64,000 nucleotides of DNA from Paraburkholderia sp. Tr-20389 (GCF_017104565.1 NZ_JAAGPD010000001.1:927316-991315), one strand, 5' to 3'; numbered from the stretch's first letter, positions 17,254 through 28,064 are shown. Program-made: numbers and translations. Notes: a model not told the origin generated them from the letters alone.

Positions 17254-18210
17254 TTAGATGTTCAGCACGAGGCGTTCGCCCCGGGCGCGCGACACACAGG
17301 GCAGCATCTGACATCCCGTGGCCCGCTCGGCCTCGCCGAGGCAGAAGTCCCGATGATCCGGCTCGCCTTCGAGCACATCGAGCGCGCAGGTGCCGCACGC
17401 GCCGCCACGGCACATGTACGGCGCGTCCACCCCTTCGCGCTCCAGCGCCTCGAGCAGGCTTTCGTCGCTTCGCACCCTGACTTCGCGCCCGCTTTGCGCA
17501 AGCACGGCCGTAAAGGGCGCGCCATGCGAGCCGCCGCCGAAGCTCTCCTGATGGAAATGACTCGCGGGCCAGCCCAGCGCGCGCGCCGTGCTCGCCACGC
17601 CGCTCATCAGGCCTTCCGGTCCGCAGGTATAGAGATGCGTACCCGCCGGCTGCCGCGCGAGCATCGCGCCAAAGCGCTCGCTCGCGTCGCATAGGTCGGT
17701 GTACACGGTGATGCCGCCCGTCGTGCGCGTCGCGATCAACTCGCTGAACGACGCCTCGTCTTCGGGACGGCAGCACAGATGCATCTCGACGCGCGCGCCC
17801 GCCTGCGCCAGCTCGGGCAGCATCGACAGGAACGGCGTGAGGCCGATGCCGCCCGCGATCATCACGTGCTTCGCGCCGCGCCGCGCGATCGGGAAGAAGT
17901 TCGACGGCATCGAAATTTCAAGCTCGCTGCCTTCGTGCACGTCGCTGTGCATGAACGCGGAACCGCCGCGCGACTGGGGCACGCGGCGCACCATGATCTG
18001 ATACGCGTCGCGCGCGCCGGCGGGCGTGGTGAGCGAATAGGCGTTGCGCCACACGCGTTCCTTGCCGCGCATCGTCACGACGACATGGCTGCCCGCCGAA
18101 TACGCCGGAAGCCGGCCTCCACTGGCACATTCGAGCGTAAAGCGCCGCACATCTTGCGTCACCGGCTCGACGCGTGCGACTCGCACGGGGATCGTTCTCG
18201 AAGCATTCAT
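17254..18210 (-). CDS. PDR/VanB-family oxidoreductase, dimethylamine monooxygenase reductase
   Basis: This 318-aa reductase has an FMN-type ferredoxin-reductase domain (WRNAYSLTTPA for flavin, MIAGGIGLTPFLSM for the pyridine nucleotide, YTCGPEGLM). A C-terminal plant-type 2Fe-2S domain has ligands in CRGGACGTC and LPCVSRA. It would pass electrons from NAD(P)H to the haem N-demethylase encoded 15 nt downstream. ATG 18210 is chosen because GGAGGTG lies 9-15 bases upstream; a longer frame to 18285 has no ribosome site. It is the first gene of the minus-strand operon, 129 bp from the near-consensus operator at 18339-18354. Confidence 0.85.
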   Translation of the reverse strand: MNASRTIPVRVARVEPVTQDVRRFTLECASGGRLPAYSAGSHVVVTMRGKERVWRNAYSLTTPAGARDAYQIMVRRVPQSRGGSAFMHSDVHEGSELEISMPSNFFPIARRGAKHVMIAGGIGLTPFLSMLPELAQAGARVEMHLCCRPEDEASFSELIATRTTGGITVYTDLCDASERFGAMLARQPAGTHLYTCGPEGLMSGVASTARALGWPASHFHQESFGGGSHGAPFTAVLAQSGREVRVRSDESLLEALEREGVDAPYMCRGGACGTCALDVLEGEPDHRDFCLGEAERATGCQMLPCVSRARGERLVLNI

Positions 18211-18338
18211 GCCGTCGACACCTCCATAAGTCTCAGCTGTGGGCGTGAGTGACAGACACGCTGCGTGTCCTTCACGTCGTTGCATTCATGGAAGAAGCAT
18301 CGGCCTGCAAAAAACGCTTATCAATGATTCAGTGGGGG

Positions 18339-18354
18339 TAGTCCCTGCGCAGTA
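18339..18354. promoter_or_regulatory. Near-consensus 7-2-7 operator, site F (dmm operon)
   Basis: Read on the minus strand, TACTGCGCAGGGACTA matches TAC-N10-GTA except for the last triplet (CTA). It lies 129 bp before the reductase start codon, in the same distance range as sites A, B and D. The single mismatch lowers confidence. Confidence 0.4.
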
Positions 18355-18548
18355 ATGGTTGTCGCGCACGACGCTGTCCGTCACGCCATCCGGCGCTTCA
18401 CGAGGGTCTCGCCGATGTCGGCGCGAGCCGCGCCCGCATTGGCGCTCCCGCCTCTTTTACCGATGCCTTTCGGCAAACGTACAGTCTCGCTTCGCAGCCG
18501 GACGTGCTCATTTTCTTCTTGCGCCGGCGCAGCCGGAGTACCCGCGTC

Positions 18549-18564
18549 TACCCACCGGGAGGTA
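18549..18564. promoter_or_regulatory. NarL-type 7-2-7 operator candidate, site C (TMADH operon)
   Basis: TACCCACCGGGAGGTA fits TAC-N10-GTA, with half-sites TACCCAC and TACCTCC separated by CG. It lies 151 bp upstream of the second GcvT-like gene, the first gene of the TMADH operon. Its right arm GGGAGGTA is identical to that of site D. Confidence 0.65.
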
Positions 18565-18715
18565 GTGCCACCGGGCGATTGTGGGGCGAAATTGAACGGC
18601 AGAGACTTGCGCTCATCGACGCTGGCCCATCCAGCCCGTCCGATATCGCCGCCTTCGCAACACCAAACGCGTGCAGTCATTGCCCAGTAAAGGGTCCTAC
18701 TTTCGGGAAAACATC

Positions 18716-19828
18716 ATGACAAGGCAATCCATTCTCAACGCCCGTCATCGCGAGCTAGGTTCGAAGCTCGATGGCGACTCCTGGAACGACATGCCGATTC
18801 CCTGGTACTACTCGGGCGATCCGTATGACGACGTGGTCGCCGTGCGCACGGCAGCGGGCCTCTACGACATCAGCGCGCTCAACATCGTGCGCGTGACGGG
18901 CCCCGATGCGGCAGCCGTGATCGACAGCATCTGCGCGGTCGACGTGAGCCGCATGAAGCCGGGCACCGCTCGGCTCGCGGCCGAAGTCGACGAGCGCGGC
19001 GGCGTCTGCGACGACCTGATGGTGATCTACGACGCTCCGCAGCATTTCAGGCTCTCGCATGGCGGCGGCACCACGCAGTCGCTTCTCGAACGCGCCGCGC
19101 ACAAGCGCAACGTGGAATGGCGCCAGGACTTCGACGTGCACATGCTGTCGCTGCAAGGTCCGCGTTCGACCGACATCCTGCAGCCGCACATCGGCATCGA
19201 ACTGAACAAGCTGCCCTACTTCGCGCACGTCGAGACACAACTCTTCGGCCGCAAGATCATCGTGTCGCGCGGCGGCTATTCGGGCGAACAGGGCTTCGAA
19301 GTGTCGTGCGCTTCCGCCGACGCCGTCGCGCTGTGGGACGGCATTCTCGATGCGGGCAAGCCGCACGGCGCGGTGCCCGCCTCGTGGATGTCGCTGGAAA
19401 TCGCGCGGATCGAAGCCGCGCTGCTCTTCTATCCGTTCGACATGCCCGAAGGCGACACCACGCCGTGGGAGCTGAATCTCGACTGGATGGTCGACGTCGA
19501 CAAGGCGGGCGACTACGTCGGCAAGCAGGCCTTGCTCGCCGCGCGCGGCAAGGAACGCGTGAAGCAGGCGGGCGTGGTCGTCAGGCACGACGCGGCCGTG
19601 AGCGCCGGTTCGCCGATCTATATCGGCGACGAGCAGGTCGGCGTCGTGACGAGTTCGATTTTCAGCCGCTATCTGATGCAGTCGCTCGCGATGGTGCACC
19701 TGAAGCCGAACCACACGGCCCTCGGCACCAAGGTCGAGATTCGCGACGCGGCCGGCAAGTTCAACGGCGTCGTCAGCAAGACGCCGTTCTACGACCCGAT
19801 GCGCTTGCGCACCCGCGTCGCCGCCTGA
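18716..19828 (+). CDS. GcvT/aminomethyltransferase-family protein (DmmD-like), copy 2
   Basis: This 370-aa member of the aminomethyltransferase family is homologous to the protein at 5182 but well diverged. It shows AAGLYDISALNIVRVTGPDA, IVSRGGYSGEQGFEV (folate-site signature) and a C-terminal barrel with YIGDEQVGVVTSSIF. It probably binds tetrahydrofolate and captures the methyl-group carbon as methylene-THF, which would feed the serine cycle directly; this is inferred from family and context. ATG 18716 is preceded by a weak GGGA. It leads the TMADH operon behind operator site C, with a 165-bp gap and a strong hairpin before tmd. Confidence 0.75.
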   Translation: MTRQSILNARHRELGSKLDGDSWNDMPIPWYYSGDPYDDVVAVRTAAGLYDISALNIVRVTGPDAAAVIDSICAVDVSRMKPGTARLAAEVDERGGVCDDLMVIYDAPQHFRLSHGGGTTQSLLERAAHKRNVEWRQDFDVHMLSLQGPRSTDILQPHIGIELNKLPYFAHVETQLFGRKIIVSRGGYSGEQGFEVSCASADAVALWDGILDAGKPHGAVPASWMSLEIARIEAALLFYPFDMPEGDTTPWELNLDWMVDVDKAGDYVGKQALLAARGKERVKQAGVVVRHDAAVSAGSPIYIGDEQVGVVTSSIFSRYLMQSLAMVHLKPNHTALGTKVEIRDAAGKFNGVVSKTPFYDPMRLRTRVAA

Positions 19829-19850
19829 CACGCAGTCCCCACGATACGGC

Positions 19851-19879
19851 GGCACGCGCAACGCCGCAGCGCGCGTGCC
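19851..19879 (+). promoter_or_regulatory. Intercistronic hairpin between the GcvT-like gene and tmd
   Basis: GGCACGCGC (19851-19859) and GCGCGTGCC (19871-19879) form a perfect 9-bp stem with an 11-nt loop, 22 bp after the upstream stop. No U-tract follows, so mRNA processing or stabilisation is more likely than termination. Confidence 0.45.
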
Positions 19880-19969
19880 GTCACCACGAGAAAGACAGAG
19901 GCAGAGCGAAGTACAAGAACTGTCCAGGGTTCGACGGTCCACGGCCGTAGCCCGCCTTTGTCTCGGTAG

Positions 19970-22186
<2,217 letters not shown>

Positions 22187-22202
22187 CGCAGCGGTAAGCA
22201 AC

Positions 22203-22228
22203 GGAAGCCGGCAAGGCCGCCGGCTTCC
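22203..22228 (+). promoter_or_regulatory. Strong intercistronic hairpin after tmd
   Basis: GGAAGCCGGC (22203-22212) pairs perfectly with GCCGGCTTCC (22219-22228) around a 6-nt loop, 16 bp after the tmd stop. The following sequence is pyrimidine-rich but has no T-run. It may protect the abundant tmd message from 3' decay or partly terminate transcription before the downstream electron-transfer genes. Confidence 0.55.
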
Positions 22229-22348
22229 TCCGCCCTTCCCCGCAGTCAGGACGCCACGCGCATCGCGCCGTCCGGATCGCCGCACCCGGCGATTCGTGCA
22301 GCCGATGCCGGGGCGGGTGCCCCTTTTACTCTTTCAACGGACGAGCCC

Positions 22349-24511
22349 ATGTCGAGCGCAGCGAACTTCGACCCCGTCAACGTCACCCGGATCCTCTTCG
22401 AGGGCTTCCCCACGTTCGCGATCGTACTGTTCTATCTGGCAGGCGTCGGCGCGATGGCCGCATTCGCGTGGGGCGTCTATGTGCAGGTGCGCAAGTACCG
22501 GCGCGGCAAACCCGTAGCCGGCCCGATCGATCTGCGCGAACGCGTCGGCGCCATGGTGCGCGTGGTGCTGAGCCATCGCACGATCGCGCGACGCGACCCG
22601 GCAGCGGGCCGCGCGCATCGCTTCATTTTCTACGGCTTCGCGGTGCTGTTCCTCGGCACGGCGACCGTCACCGTCGACTACGACATCACCGCGCGCTTTC
22701 TCGGCTTCCATTTCTGGAACGGCAACTTCTATCTGTTCTTCAAGCTGGCGATGAATCTCGCCGGCCTGTCGCTGGTGGGCGGGTTGATCTACATGATGGC
22801 GCGGCGCGGCTGGATCAAACCGCCGAAGCTCGATTACACGCGCCCCGATCGCAAGCCCGGCGACCCCGACTACGACCGCAGCGGATATCGTCGCGAAGAC
22901 TGGGCCTTCCTGTGGTCGCTCGTGCTGATCGGCATCACCGGCTTCGTGCTGAGCGGCTTGCGCCTCGTGTGGCTGCAGGATCGCGCCGTGGTGTGGGACA
23001 CGCGCTGGTGGTCGCCCGTTGCGGCGCTGCTCGCCGAGATCATGCGCGGCGCGGGGCTCAGCGCGTCGGCCGCATACGTAATGCGCACGGGTCTGTGGTG
23101 GTTTCACGGCGCGCTCGCGCTGACGTTCATTGCGCTCATCCCGTACACCAAGGTCAAGCACATCTTCACGGCAAGCGGCTCGCTGCTGATGCGCGACCCG
23201 CTCGCCGCGCAGCGCCTGCCGAAAGTGGAGGCCGACGCGCCGCGCGCAGGCTACAAGACGATCACCGACTTCACGTGGAAGCATCTGCTCAATCTCGACG
23301 CCTGCACCAAGTGCGGCCGCTGTCATGAGGCTTGCCCCGCGCGCGCCGTCGGTGCGCCGCTCTCGCCGCGCGACGTGATCCTGTCGCTGCGCGAATTCGC
23401 CAACGACGCGCTGGAGAAAAACACGCTGCCCGAAGAGGTCAAGCTCGACGTGCACGGCAAGGACATCGGCCAGGTCTTCATGGAAACGGTCTGGTCGTGC
23501 CGGACCTGCATGGCGTGCGTGGAGATCTGCCCGGTCGCCGTCGAACACGTGCCCATCATCGTGCAGTTGCGCCGCAATCTCGTCGAAGACGGCAACATGG
23601 AACCGCAGGTGCAGAAGACCTTGCAGGCCATCCACAAGAACGGCAACTCGTTCAACGAATCGAAACGCAAACGCGCCGCGTGGACCAAGTCGCTGCCCTT
23701 CCCGATCAAGGATGCGCGCAAGGAGCCCGTCGATCTGCTGTGGTTCGTCGGCGACTACGCGTCGTTCGATCCGCGCAACCAGCGTGTCACGCAGGGTTTC
23801 GCCACGTTGCTGCACGATACGGAGGTGGATTTCGGCCTGCTGTTCGAAGGCGAAGCGAACGCGGGCAACGATGTGCGGCGCGTCGGCGAAGAAGGCCTGT
23901 ATGAAGTGCTCGCGACGCAGAACATCGCGACACTCGGCACCTCACAGTTCCGTCGCATCGTCACCACAGACCCTCATTCGTACAACACGATCCGCAACGA
24001 GTACCCGGACTTCGGCGGCCACTTCGAGATCGAGCACTACACGAGCCTCGTCGCGCGCATGCTCGCCGAGGGCCGGCTGCGTCCGAAGCGCAAGCTCGGC
24101 TATCGCGTGACCTTCCATGATCCGTGTCACCTCGGCCGCTTCAACAAGGGCTACGACGCGCCGCGCCAGATCATCGAAGCGCTCGGCTGCGATCTCGTCG
24201 AAATGAAACGCTCGCGCGACAACTCGTTCTGCTGTGGCGCAGGCGGCGGCCGTATCTGGATGAACGATCCCGTCGGTCAGGAAAAGCCCTCTCAAAACCG
24301 CATGAAGGAAGCGGCCAGCATCGAAGGTCTGGAGGTGTTCGTCGTGTGCTGCCCGAAAGACCTGACGATGTTCGAAGACGCGCTGAAGACGAGCGGCTAC
24401 GAAGGACGTTTCGTCGTGCGCGAGCTGATCGAGCTGATTGCCGAGAGCCTCGTCGACGTCAACGACGACGCGCCGCCCGCGGACGATGTCCGCATCACGG
24501 CCGACGCCTGA
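22349..24511 (+). CDS. Membrane Fe-S oxidoreductase (DgcB / ETF:quinone oxidoreductase-like)
   Basis: This 720-aa protein has an N-terminal integral-membrane region with about six helices (residues 20-300, NarI/haem-b-like, including FWNGNFYLFFKLAMNL and LWWFHGALALTFIAL). Two 4Fe-4S motifs follow (CTKCGRCHEACP and CRTCMACVEICP), then CCG domains (DPCHLGRF, NSFCCGAGGG, VVCCPKD) as in heterodisulfide reductase HdrD. Relatives include DgcB of dimethylglycine catabolism and the ETF:menaquinone oxidoreductase family. Between TMADH and EtfBA, its likely job is to take electrons from reduced ETF into the quinone pool. The start ATG 22349 lies 162 bp after tmd. The assignment to ETF is contextual. 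Confidence 0.75.
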   Translation: MSSAANFDPVNVTRILFEGFPTFAIVLFYLAGVGAMAAFAWGVYVQVRKYRRGKPVAGPIDLRERVGAMVRVVLSHRTIARRDPAAGRAHRFIFYGFAVLFLGTATVTVDYDITARFLGFHFWNGNFYLFFKLAMNLAGLSLVGGLIYMMARRGWIKPPKLDYTRPDRKPGDPDYDRSGYRREDWAFLWSLVLIGITGFVLSGLRLVWLQDRAVVWDTRWWSPVAALLAEIMRGAGLSASAAYVMRTGLWWFHGALALTFIALIPYTKVKHIFTASGSLLMRDPLAAQRLPKVEADAPRAGYKTITDFTWKHLLNLDACTKCGRCHEACPARAVGAPLSPRDVILSLREFANDALEKNTLPEEVKLDVHGKDIGQVFMETVWSCRTCMACVEICPVAVEHVPIIVQLRRNLVEDGNMEPQVQKTLQAIHKNGNSFNESKRKRAAWTKSLPFPIKDARKEPVDLLWFVGDYASFDPRNQRVTQGFATLLHDTEVDFGLLFEGEANAGNDVRRVGEEGLYEVLATQNIATLGTSQFRRIVTTDPHSYNTIRNEYPDFGGHFEIEHYTSLVARMLAEGRLRPKRKLGYRVTFHDPCHLGRFNKGYDAPRQIIEALGCDLVEMKRSRDNSFCCGAGGGRIWMNDPVGQEKPSQNRMKEAASIEGLEVFVVCCPKDLTMFEDALKTSGYEGRFVVRELIELIAESLVDVNDDAPPADDVRITADA

Positions 24512-24542
24512 GCAACACGACCTCCAGCGACCCATCGCCGCC

Positions 24543-26099
24543 ATGACGCCCACCGCCCGTCACGCCGACAGCCAACCGTGCGCCGCGCATGACGCACGCG
24601 CGGGCGCGCGGCTGCGTCGCCACTGGCGGGAACTCATGCGGCTCGCGCTCGACGCGCCGGATGCGCTCGCTTGCGCGATGCTCTATCCGCACGCGGGCGG
24701 TGCCGAGCGCAAGCGGCTGGAAGCGCGCATGTTCGGCGCACGCAGCGAACGGCTCGCGCTCGCGGCCTGCCCGTATGCGCCGCCTGCCGTGCTTGCAAGG
24801 CTTTGCATACTCGCCACCGCCGACGCTGACGGCACGCTGGCGACGCGCCTCGCCCGCAACGCCGCCACGCCCGCCGACGGATTGGAAAGGCTTGCCGCGT
24901 CGCTCGAAGCCACGACGGCTGAGCAAGGCACCCAACGCCTCGCGCAACTGATCGCGCGACATCCGCTTGCACCGCCCGCGCTGCTGGAGAAAATCGCGGC
25001 GCACGCCGACAGCATCGAAACCTTGCGCTCGCTATGCGAAAACGTCGGCATACAGCCCGATCTGCTGGCGCACCTCGCCGGCCGCGGTATCGCGCCGTTG
25101 CAGCGGCTGCTCGCCATTCACTTCGCAACGGATGCACGCACGCTGCATCAGCTATGGCAAAGCACGCGTGAAAGCGCCGTGCGCGCTCAGGTGCTGCGTC
25201 ATCGCGCGTGCCCGAACGAACTGTTGCGCACGGTCCCGGCATCGAGCGCGGAACGGCGCAGCCTCGCATCGAACGTGCGCACGGCCGCCGAGATCCTGAC
25301 CGCACTGGCACGCGATGACGACCCGACCGTCCGCCGCGCCGCCGCCACCAATCCGGCGACACCCGCAGGCGCGCTGATCTTGCTGTGCTTCGACGCGGAC
25401 ACGCTCGTCAGACGCGCGGTCGCCGTGCGCGACGATCTGCCTCTCAAGGTCGTCGAGTGGCTCGCCAGCGACGGCGACGTGTGGGTGCGCAGCAGTCTCG
25501 CGCGCAACCGGGCCTGCCCACGCAGCTGGCTCGATCGTCTTGCACGTGACCGCGAGCCCGACGTGCGCCGCTCGGTCACGCGCCATACGGGTTGCCCGAT
25601 GACACTGCTCGCGCTGCTCGCGAACGACGAGGTCGCGTGGGTCCGCGCGGGCGTCGCATTGCGCGACGAACTGCCCGGCAGCGTGCTGCATCGTCTGTTG
25701 CAGGACGACGATATCGACGTGCTGGCGGGCGTCGCGCGCCATCGCGGCACGCCGCAGGCAACGCTCGCGCGCCTTGCCCAGCATGCGTCGCCCGATGTGC
25801 GGCGTGCCGTCATCCTCAACCGCCATGCGCAGCGGCGCGTGTTGCTGCCGCTGCGCGACGAGTCGTATCCGCTGCACCGCGTGCTCGTGTTCATGCATCA
25901 GAGCCTGACCGATGCGGACCGCTGGCGCATGCGCTTCGAACCGGACATGGAGGCACGTGCCCGCATGTACGGCCATCTCGCCGGCACACTCGCCGCCGCG
26001 CGCGAACGGGAGTGCCAGCAACGGCGCGCCGCTGACGAAGCGGGACCGCCTGAGCCAGACACACATCAATTGACCACATCAGTGGAGGAGGCAGGATGA
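24543..26099 (+). CDS. Leucine-rich-repeat-variant (LRV/HEAT-like) protein
   Basis: This roughly 518-aa soluble protein is built largely of about 24-residue alpha-helical repeats from residue ~190 to ~450. Examples are VRRAAATNPATPAGALILL, VRSSLARNRACPRSWLDRLA, VRRSVTRHTGCPMTLLALLA and VRRAVILNRHAQ. These match the LRV pattern first described in Azotobacter, whose N-terminus carries a 4Fe-4S cluster. The N-terminal part here has scattered Cys (QPCAAH, LACAML, LAACPYA, RLCILA) that could do the same. The start is uncertain: ATG 24543 avoids overlap with the upstream gene, and 24486 is possible. Its stop overlaps the etfB start (ATGA), so it is translationally coupled to the TMADH electron carrier. 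The role is unknown; assembly of flavin/Fe-S proteins is a guess. Confidence 0.7.
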   Translation: MTPTARHADSQPCAAHDARAGARLRRHWRELMRLALDAPDALACAMLYPHAGGAERKRLEARMFGARSERLALAACPYAPPAVLARLCILATADADGTLATRLARNAATPADGLERLAASLEATTAEQGTQRLAQLIARHPLAPPALLEKIAAHADSIETLRSLCENVGIQPDLLAHLAGRGIAPLQRLLAIHFATDARTLHQLWQSTRESAVRAQVLRHRACPNELLRTVPASSAERRSLASNVRTAAEILTALARDDDPTVRRAAATNPATPAGALILLCFDADTLVRRAVAVRDDLPLKVVEWLASDGDVWVRSSLARNRACPRSWLDRLARDREPDVRRSVTRHTGCPMTLLALLANDEVAWVRAGVALRDELPGSVLHRLLQDDDIDVLAGVARHRGTPQATLARLAQHASPDVRRAVILNRHAQRRVLLPLRDESYPLHRVLVFMHQSLTDADRWRMRFEPDMEARARMYGHLAGTLAAARERECQQRRAADEAGPPEPDTHQLTTSVEEAG

Positions 26100-26896
26100 A
26101 GATACTCGTAACCATCAAGCAGGTCACGTCGCTCGACGAGGATTTCGAGCTGCGCGACGACGACCGCGACGTCGAAGCGGACTTTCATGTCTTCGACCTC
26201 AACGAATGGGATCACTACGCGCTTGAAGAAGCGCTGCGGCTCAAGGAAGGCGCCGACGGCGACGGCATCGAAGTCGTCGTCGTCACCGTCGGCCCGGAGC
26301 GCGCCGACGAAGAGCTGCGCAAGTGCCTCGCCAAAGGCGCCGACCGCGCGATCCGCATCTGGAACGACGAACTGGAAGACGCCGACCCGATCGGCATCGC
26401 GCGCGCGCTCGCCGCGCTGGCGCGCCGCGAAGCGCCCGACATGATCTTCGCCGGCGTGCAGGCGTCCGACCATGCGTACGGCGCAACAGGGATGGCGCTC
26501 GCGGGTCTGCTCGACTGGCCGCACGCGGCTGTCGTCGCCGGTCTGGAATACGCGCCCGGCGCGGGCACGGCCAGCGCGCGCCGCGAGCTGGAAGGGGGCG
26601 CCTACGCGAATGTCACCGTGCAATGCCCCGCCGTGCTCACGCTGCAACTGGGCATCAACACGCCGCGTTACGCGTCGCTGCGCGGCATCAAGCAGGCCGC
26701 GTCGCGGCCGATCGAAGCCGTGACGCCGGACGCACTCGGTCTGCCCGCGGAGCAGACGGGCGCACGAGGATCGCTGTCGCGCATCCGGCGCGTCTATGTG
26801 CCCGAACTCGGACGTGCGCAGATGATCGACGGCACGCCCGCCGAACAGGCCGCCCGCCTCGCGGGCATCATCAAGGAACTTCGGGGAGAAGCGTAA
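26096..26896 (+). CDS. etfB: Electron-transfer flavoprotein beta subunit, TMADH-linked
   Basis: This 266-aa beta subunit is of the Methylophilus TMADH-ETF type. The start MKILVTIKQV and the segments DLNEWDHYALEEALRLKEG, VEVVVVTVGPERADEELRKCLAKGADRAIRI, LQLGINTPRYASLRGIKQA and YVPELGRAQMIDG are all characteristic. It holds the AMP site; with EtfA it accepts single electrons from TMADH. ATG 26096 has GGAGGAGGCAGG immediately upstream and overlaps the LRV stop by 4 nt. The operon context and resemblance to the dedicated methylotroph ETF, rather than the housekeeping one, make the partner assignment strong. Confidence 0.92.
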   Translation: MKILVTIKQVTSLDEDFELRDDDRDVEADFHVFDLNEWDHYALEEALRLKEGADGDGIEVVVVTVGPERADEELRKCLAKGADRAIRIWNDELEDADPIGIARALAALARREAPDMIFAGVQASDHAYGATGMALAGLLDWPHAAVVAGLEYAPGAGTASARRELEGGAYANVTVQCPAVLTLQLGINTPRYASLRGIKQAASRPIEAVTPDALGLPAEQTGARGSLSRIRRVYVPELGRAQMIDGTPAEQAARLAGIIKELRGEA

Positions 26897-27846
26897 TGAG
26901 CGGGATTCTGGTTATTGCTGAACATCGTCAGGGGCAACTGCGCCCCGTGAGCACCGAACTGATCGGCGCCGCGCGTGAAGCGGGCGGCGAACGCGTGACG
27001 GTCGCCGTGCTGGGCGCAACGCCCGCAGCATTCGTCGACGCGCTCAAGCTGGCAGGCGTCGACGAGATCGTCACTGTGCAGACGGCGAGCGATGCGTTCG
27101 ACCCCGACACGTACCAGGCCGTTGCACAGGCGCTGATCGAAGCGCGCCAGCCCTCGCTCGTGCTGCTGCCGCATACGATCGACACGCTGGGTTACGCCGC
27201 GCCTCTCGCGGTCAAGGGGAACTACGGCTTCACCACTGACACATTCGGGCTCGCACGCGACGGCGACGGCTGGATCGCCACGCGCGCGGGCTACGGGCAG
27301 AAGGTCAACATGGAGATCGAGTTTCCCGGGCACGCCACCGTCGTCGTCACCGTGCGGCCCGGCGCGTTCAAGGCGCCCGACGCCGCCGGAACGCCCGAGG
27401 TCAGCACATTCGACGCCCCCGCCGTCACGCCGCGCAGCACTCATGTGTCGTTCGAAGAACCCGCTGCGAGCGGCGACGTGGATATCGTCGGTGCGGACTT
27501 CATCATGTCGATTGGCCGTGGCATCGGCGAGGAAACGAACGTTGAACAGTTCCGCGAACTCGCCGGCTCGCTCGGCGCGACGCTCGGCTGCTCGCGTCCC
27601 ATCGCGGACTCGGGCTGGCTGCCGAAAGCGCATCAGGTCGGCCAGTCCGGCAAGACAGCAGCCGCCTGCAAACTGTATATCGCCATGGGCATCTCGGGCT
27701 CGGTGCAGCACATGGCGGGCATGAAGCACGTCGAGAACATCATCGCCGTCAATACCGATCCCGAAGCGTCGATCTTCTCGATCGCGAAGTACGGCATCGT
27801 CGGCGACATCTTCGACATTGCGGAAGAACTGCGCGGCCACTTCTAA
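26896..27846 (+). CDS. etfA: Electron-transfer flavoprotein alpha subunit, TMADH-linked
   Basis: This 316-aa FAD-binding subunit starts SGILVIAEHRQGQLRPVSTEL. The C-terminal FAD domain reads IMSIGRGIGEETNVEQF, CSRPIADSGWLPK, QVGQSGKTA, MGISGSVQHMAGMK and IIAVNTDPEASIF, all intact. It is about 50-60% like the Methylophilus protein by my recollection, not computed. The start codon overlaps the etfB stop by one base (TAATG) behind GGGGAGAA. It is the last gene of the TMADH operon; a possible terminator follows at 27864. Confidence 0.92.
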   Translation: MSGILVIAEHRQGQLRPVSTELIGAAREAGGERVTVAVLGATPAAFVDALKLAGVDEIVTVQTASDAFDPDTYQAVAQALIEARQPSLVLLPHTIDTLGYAAPLAVKGNYGFTTDTFGLARDGDGWIATRAGYGQKVNMEIEFPGHATVVVTVRPGAFKAPDAAGTPEVSTFDAPAVTPRSTHVSFEEPAASGDVDIVGADFIMSIGRGIGEETNVEQFRELAGSLGATLGCSRPIADSGWLPKAHQVGQSGKTAAACKLYIAMGISGSVQHMAGMKHVENIIAVNTDPEASIFSIAKYGIVGDIFDIAEELRGHF

Positions 27847-27863
27847 ACCGGCATCATGGAAAA

Positions 27864-27902
27864 CCCGGAACGCGCGTGCATTCCGGGTGCAAACTATTTT
27901 TT
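27864..27902 (+). terminator. Possible rho-independent terminator after etfA
   Basis: CCCGGAA (27864-27870) pairs with TTCCGGG (27881-27887), and a run of six Ts lies at 27897-27902. The T-run is displaced about 9 nt from the stem, so efficiency is doubtful, but it marks the end of the TMADH operon. Confidence 0.5.
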
Positions 27903-28064
27903 CAATTGTGGTTAATTGCTAAACTCATCGACGCAACACTTCGGCAACAGAAACAATAAGCCACCGCTCACAGCTTCACGACATCGCCCTGCGCCGCAAG
28001 ACGCAGTCAAGCCAGCCGGACCGACGAAGCGCATTGGTCTGGTCAATGAGTCCAGGAAGAGCAG

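Larger units (their letters stand above)
18211..18715. other. Divergent control region between the DMA-monooxygenase and TMADH operons
   Basis: This 505-bp stretch contains no convincing gene; open frames lack ribosome sites and look unlike coding sequence. It holds two operator candidates: the near-consensus site at 18339-18354, close to the minus-strand operon, and the exact site at 18549-18564, close to the plus-strand operon. The remainder should carry both promoters; I could not assign -35/-10 or -24/-12 boxes reliably. Confidence 0.6.

Noticed and set aside
18211-18715. Short open frames in the divergent region
   Set aside because: They have no ribosome-binding sites, run on both strands and are rich in Arg/Ser/Pro, typical of non-coding GC-rich sequence.
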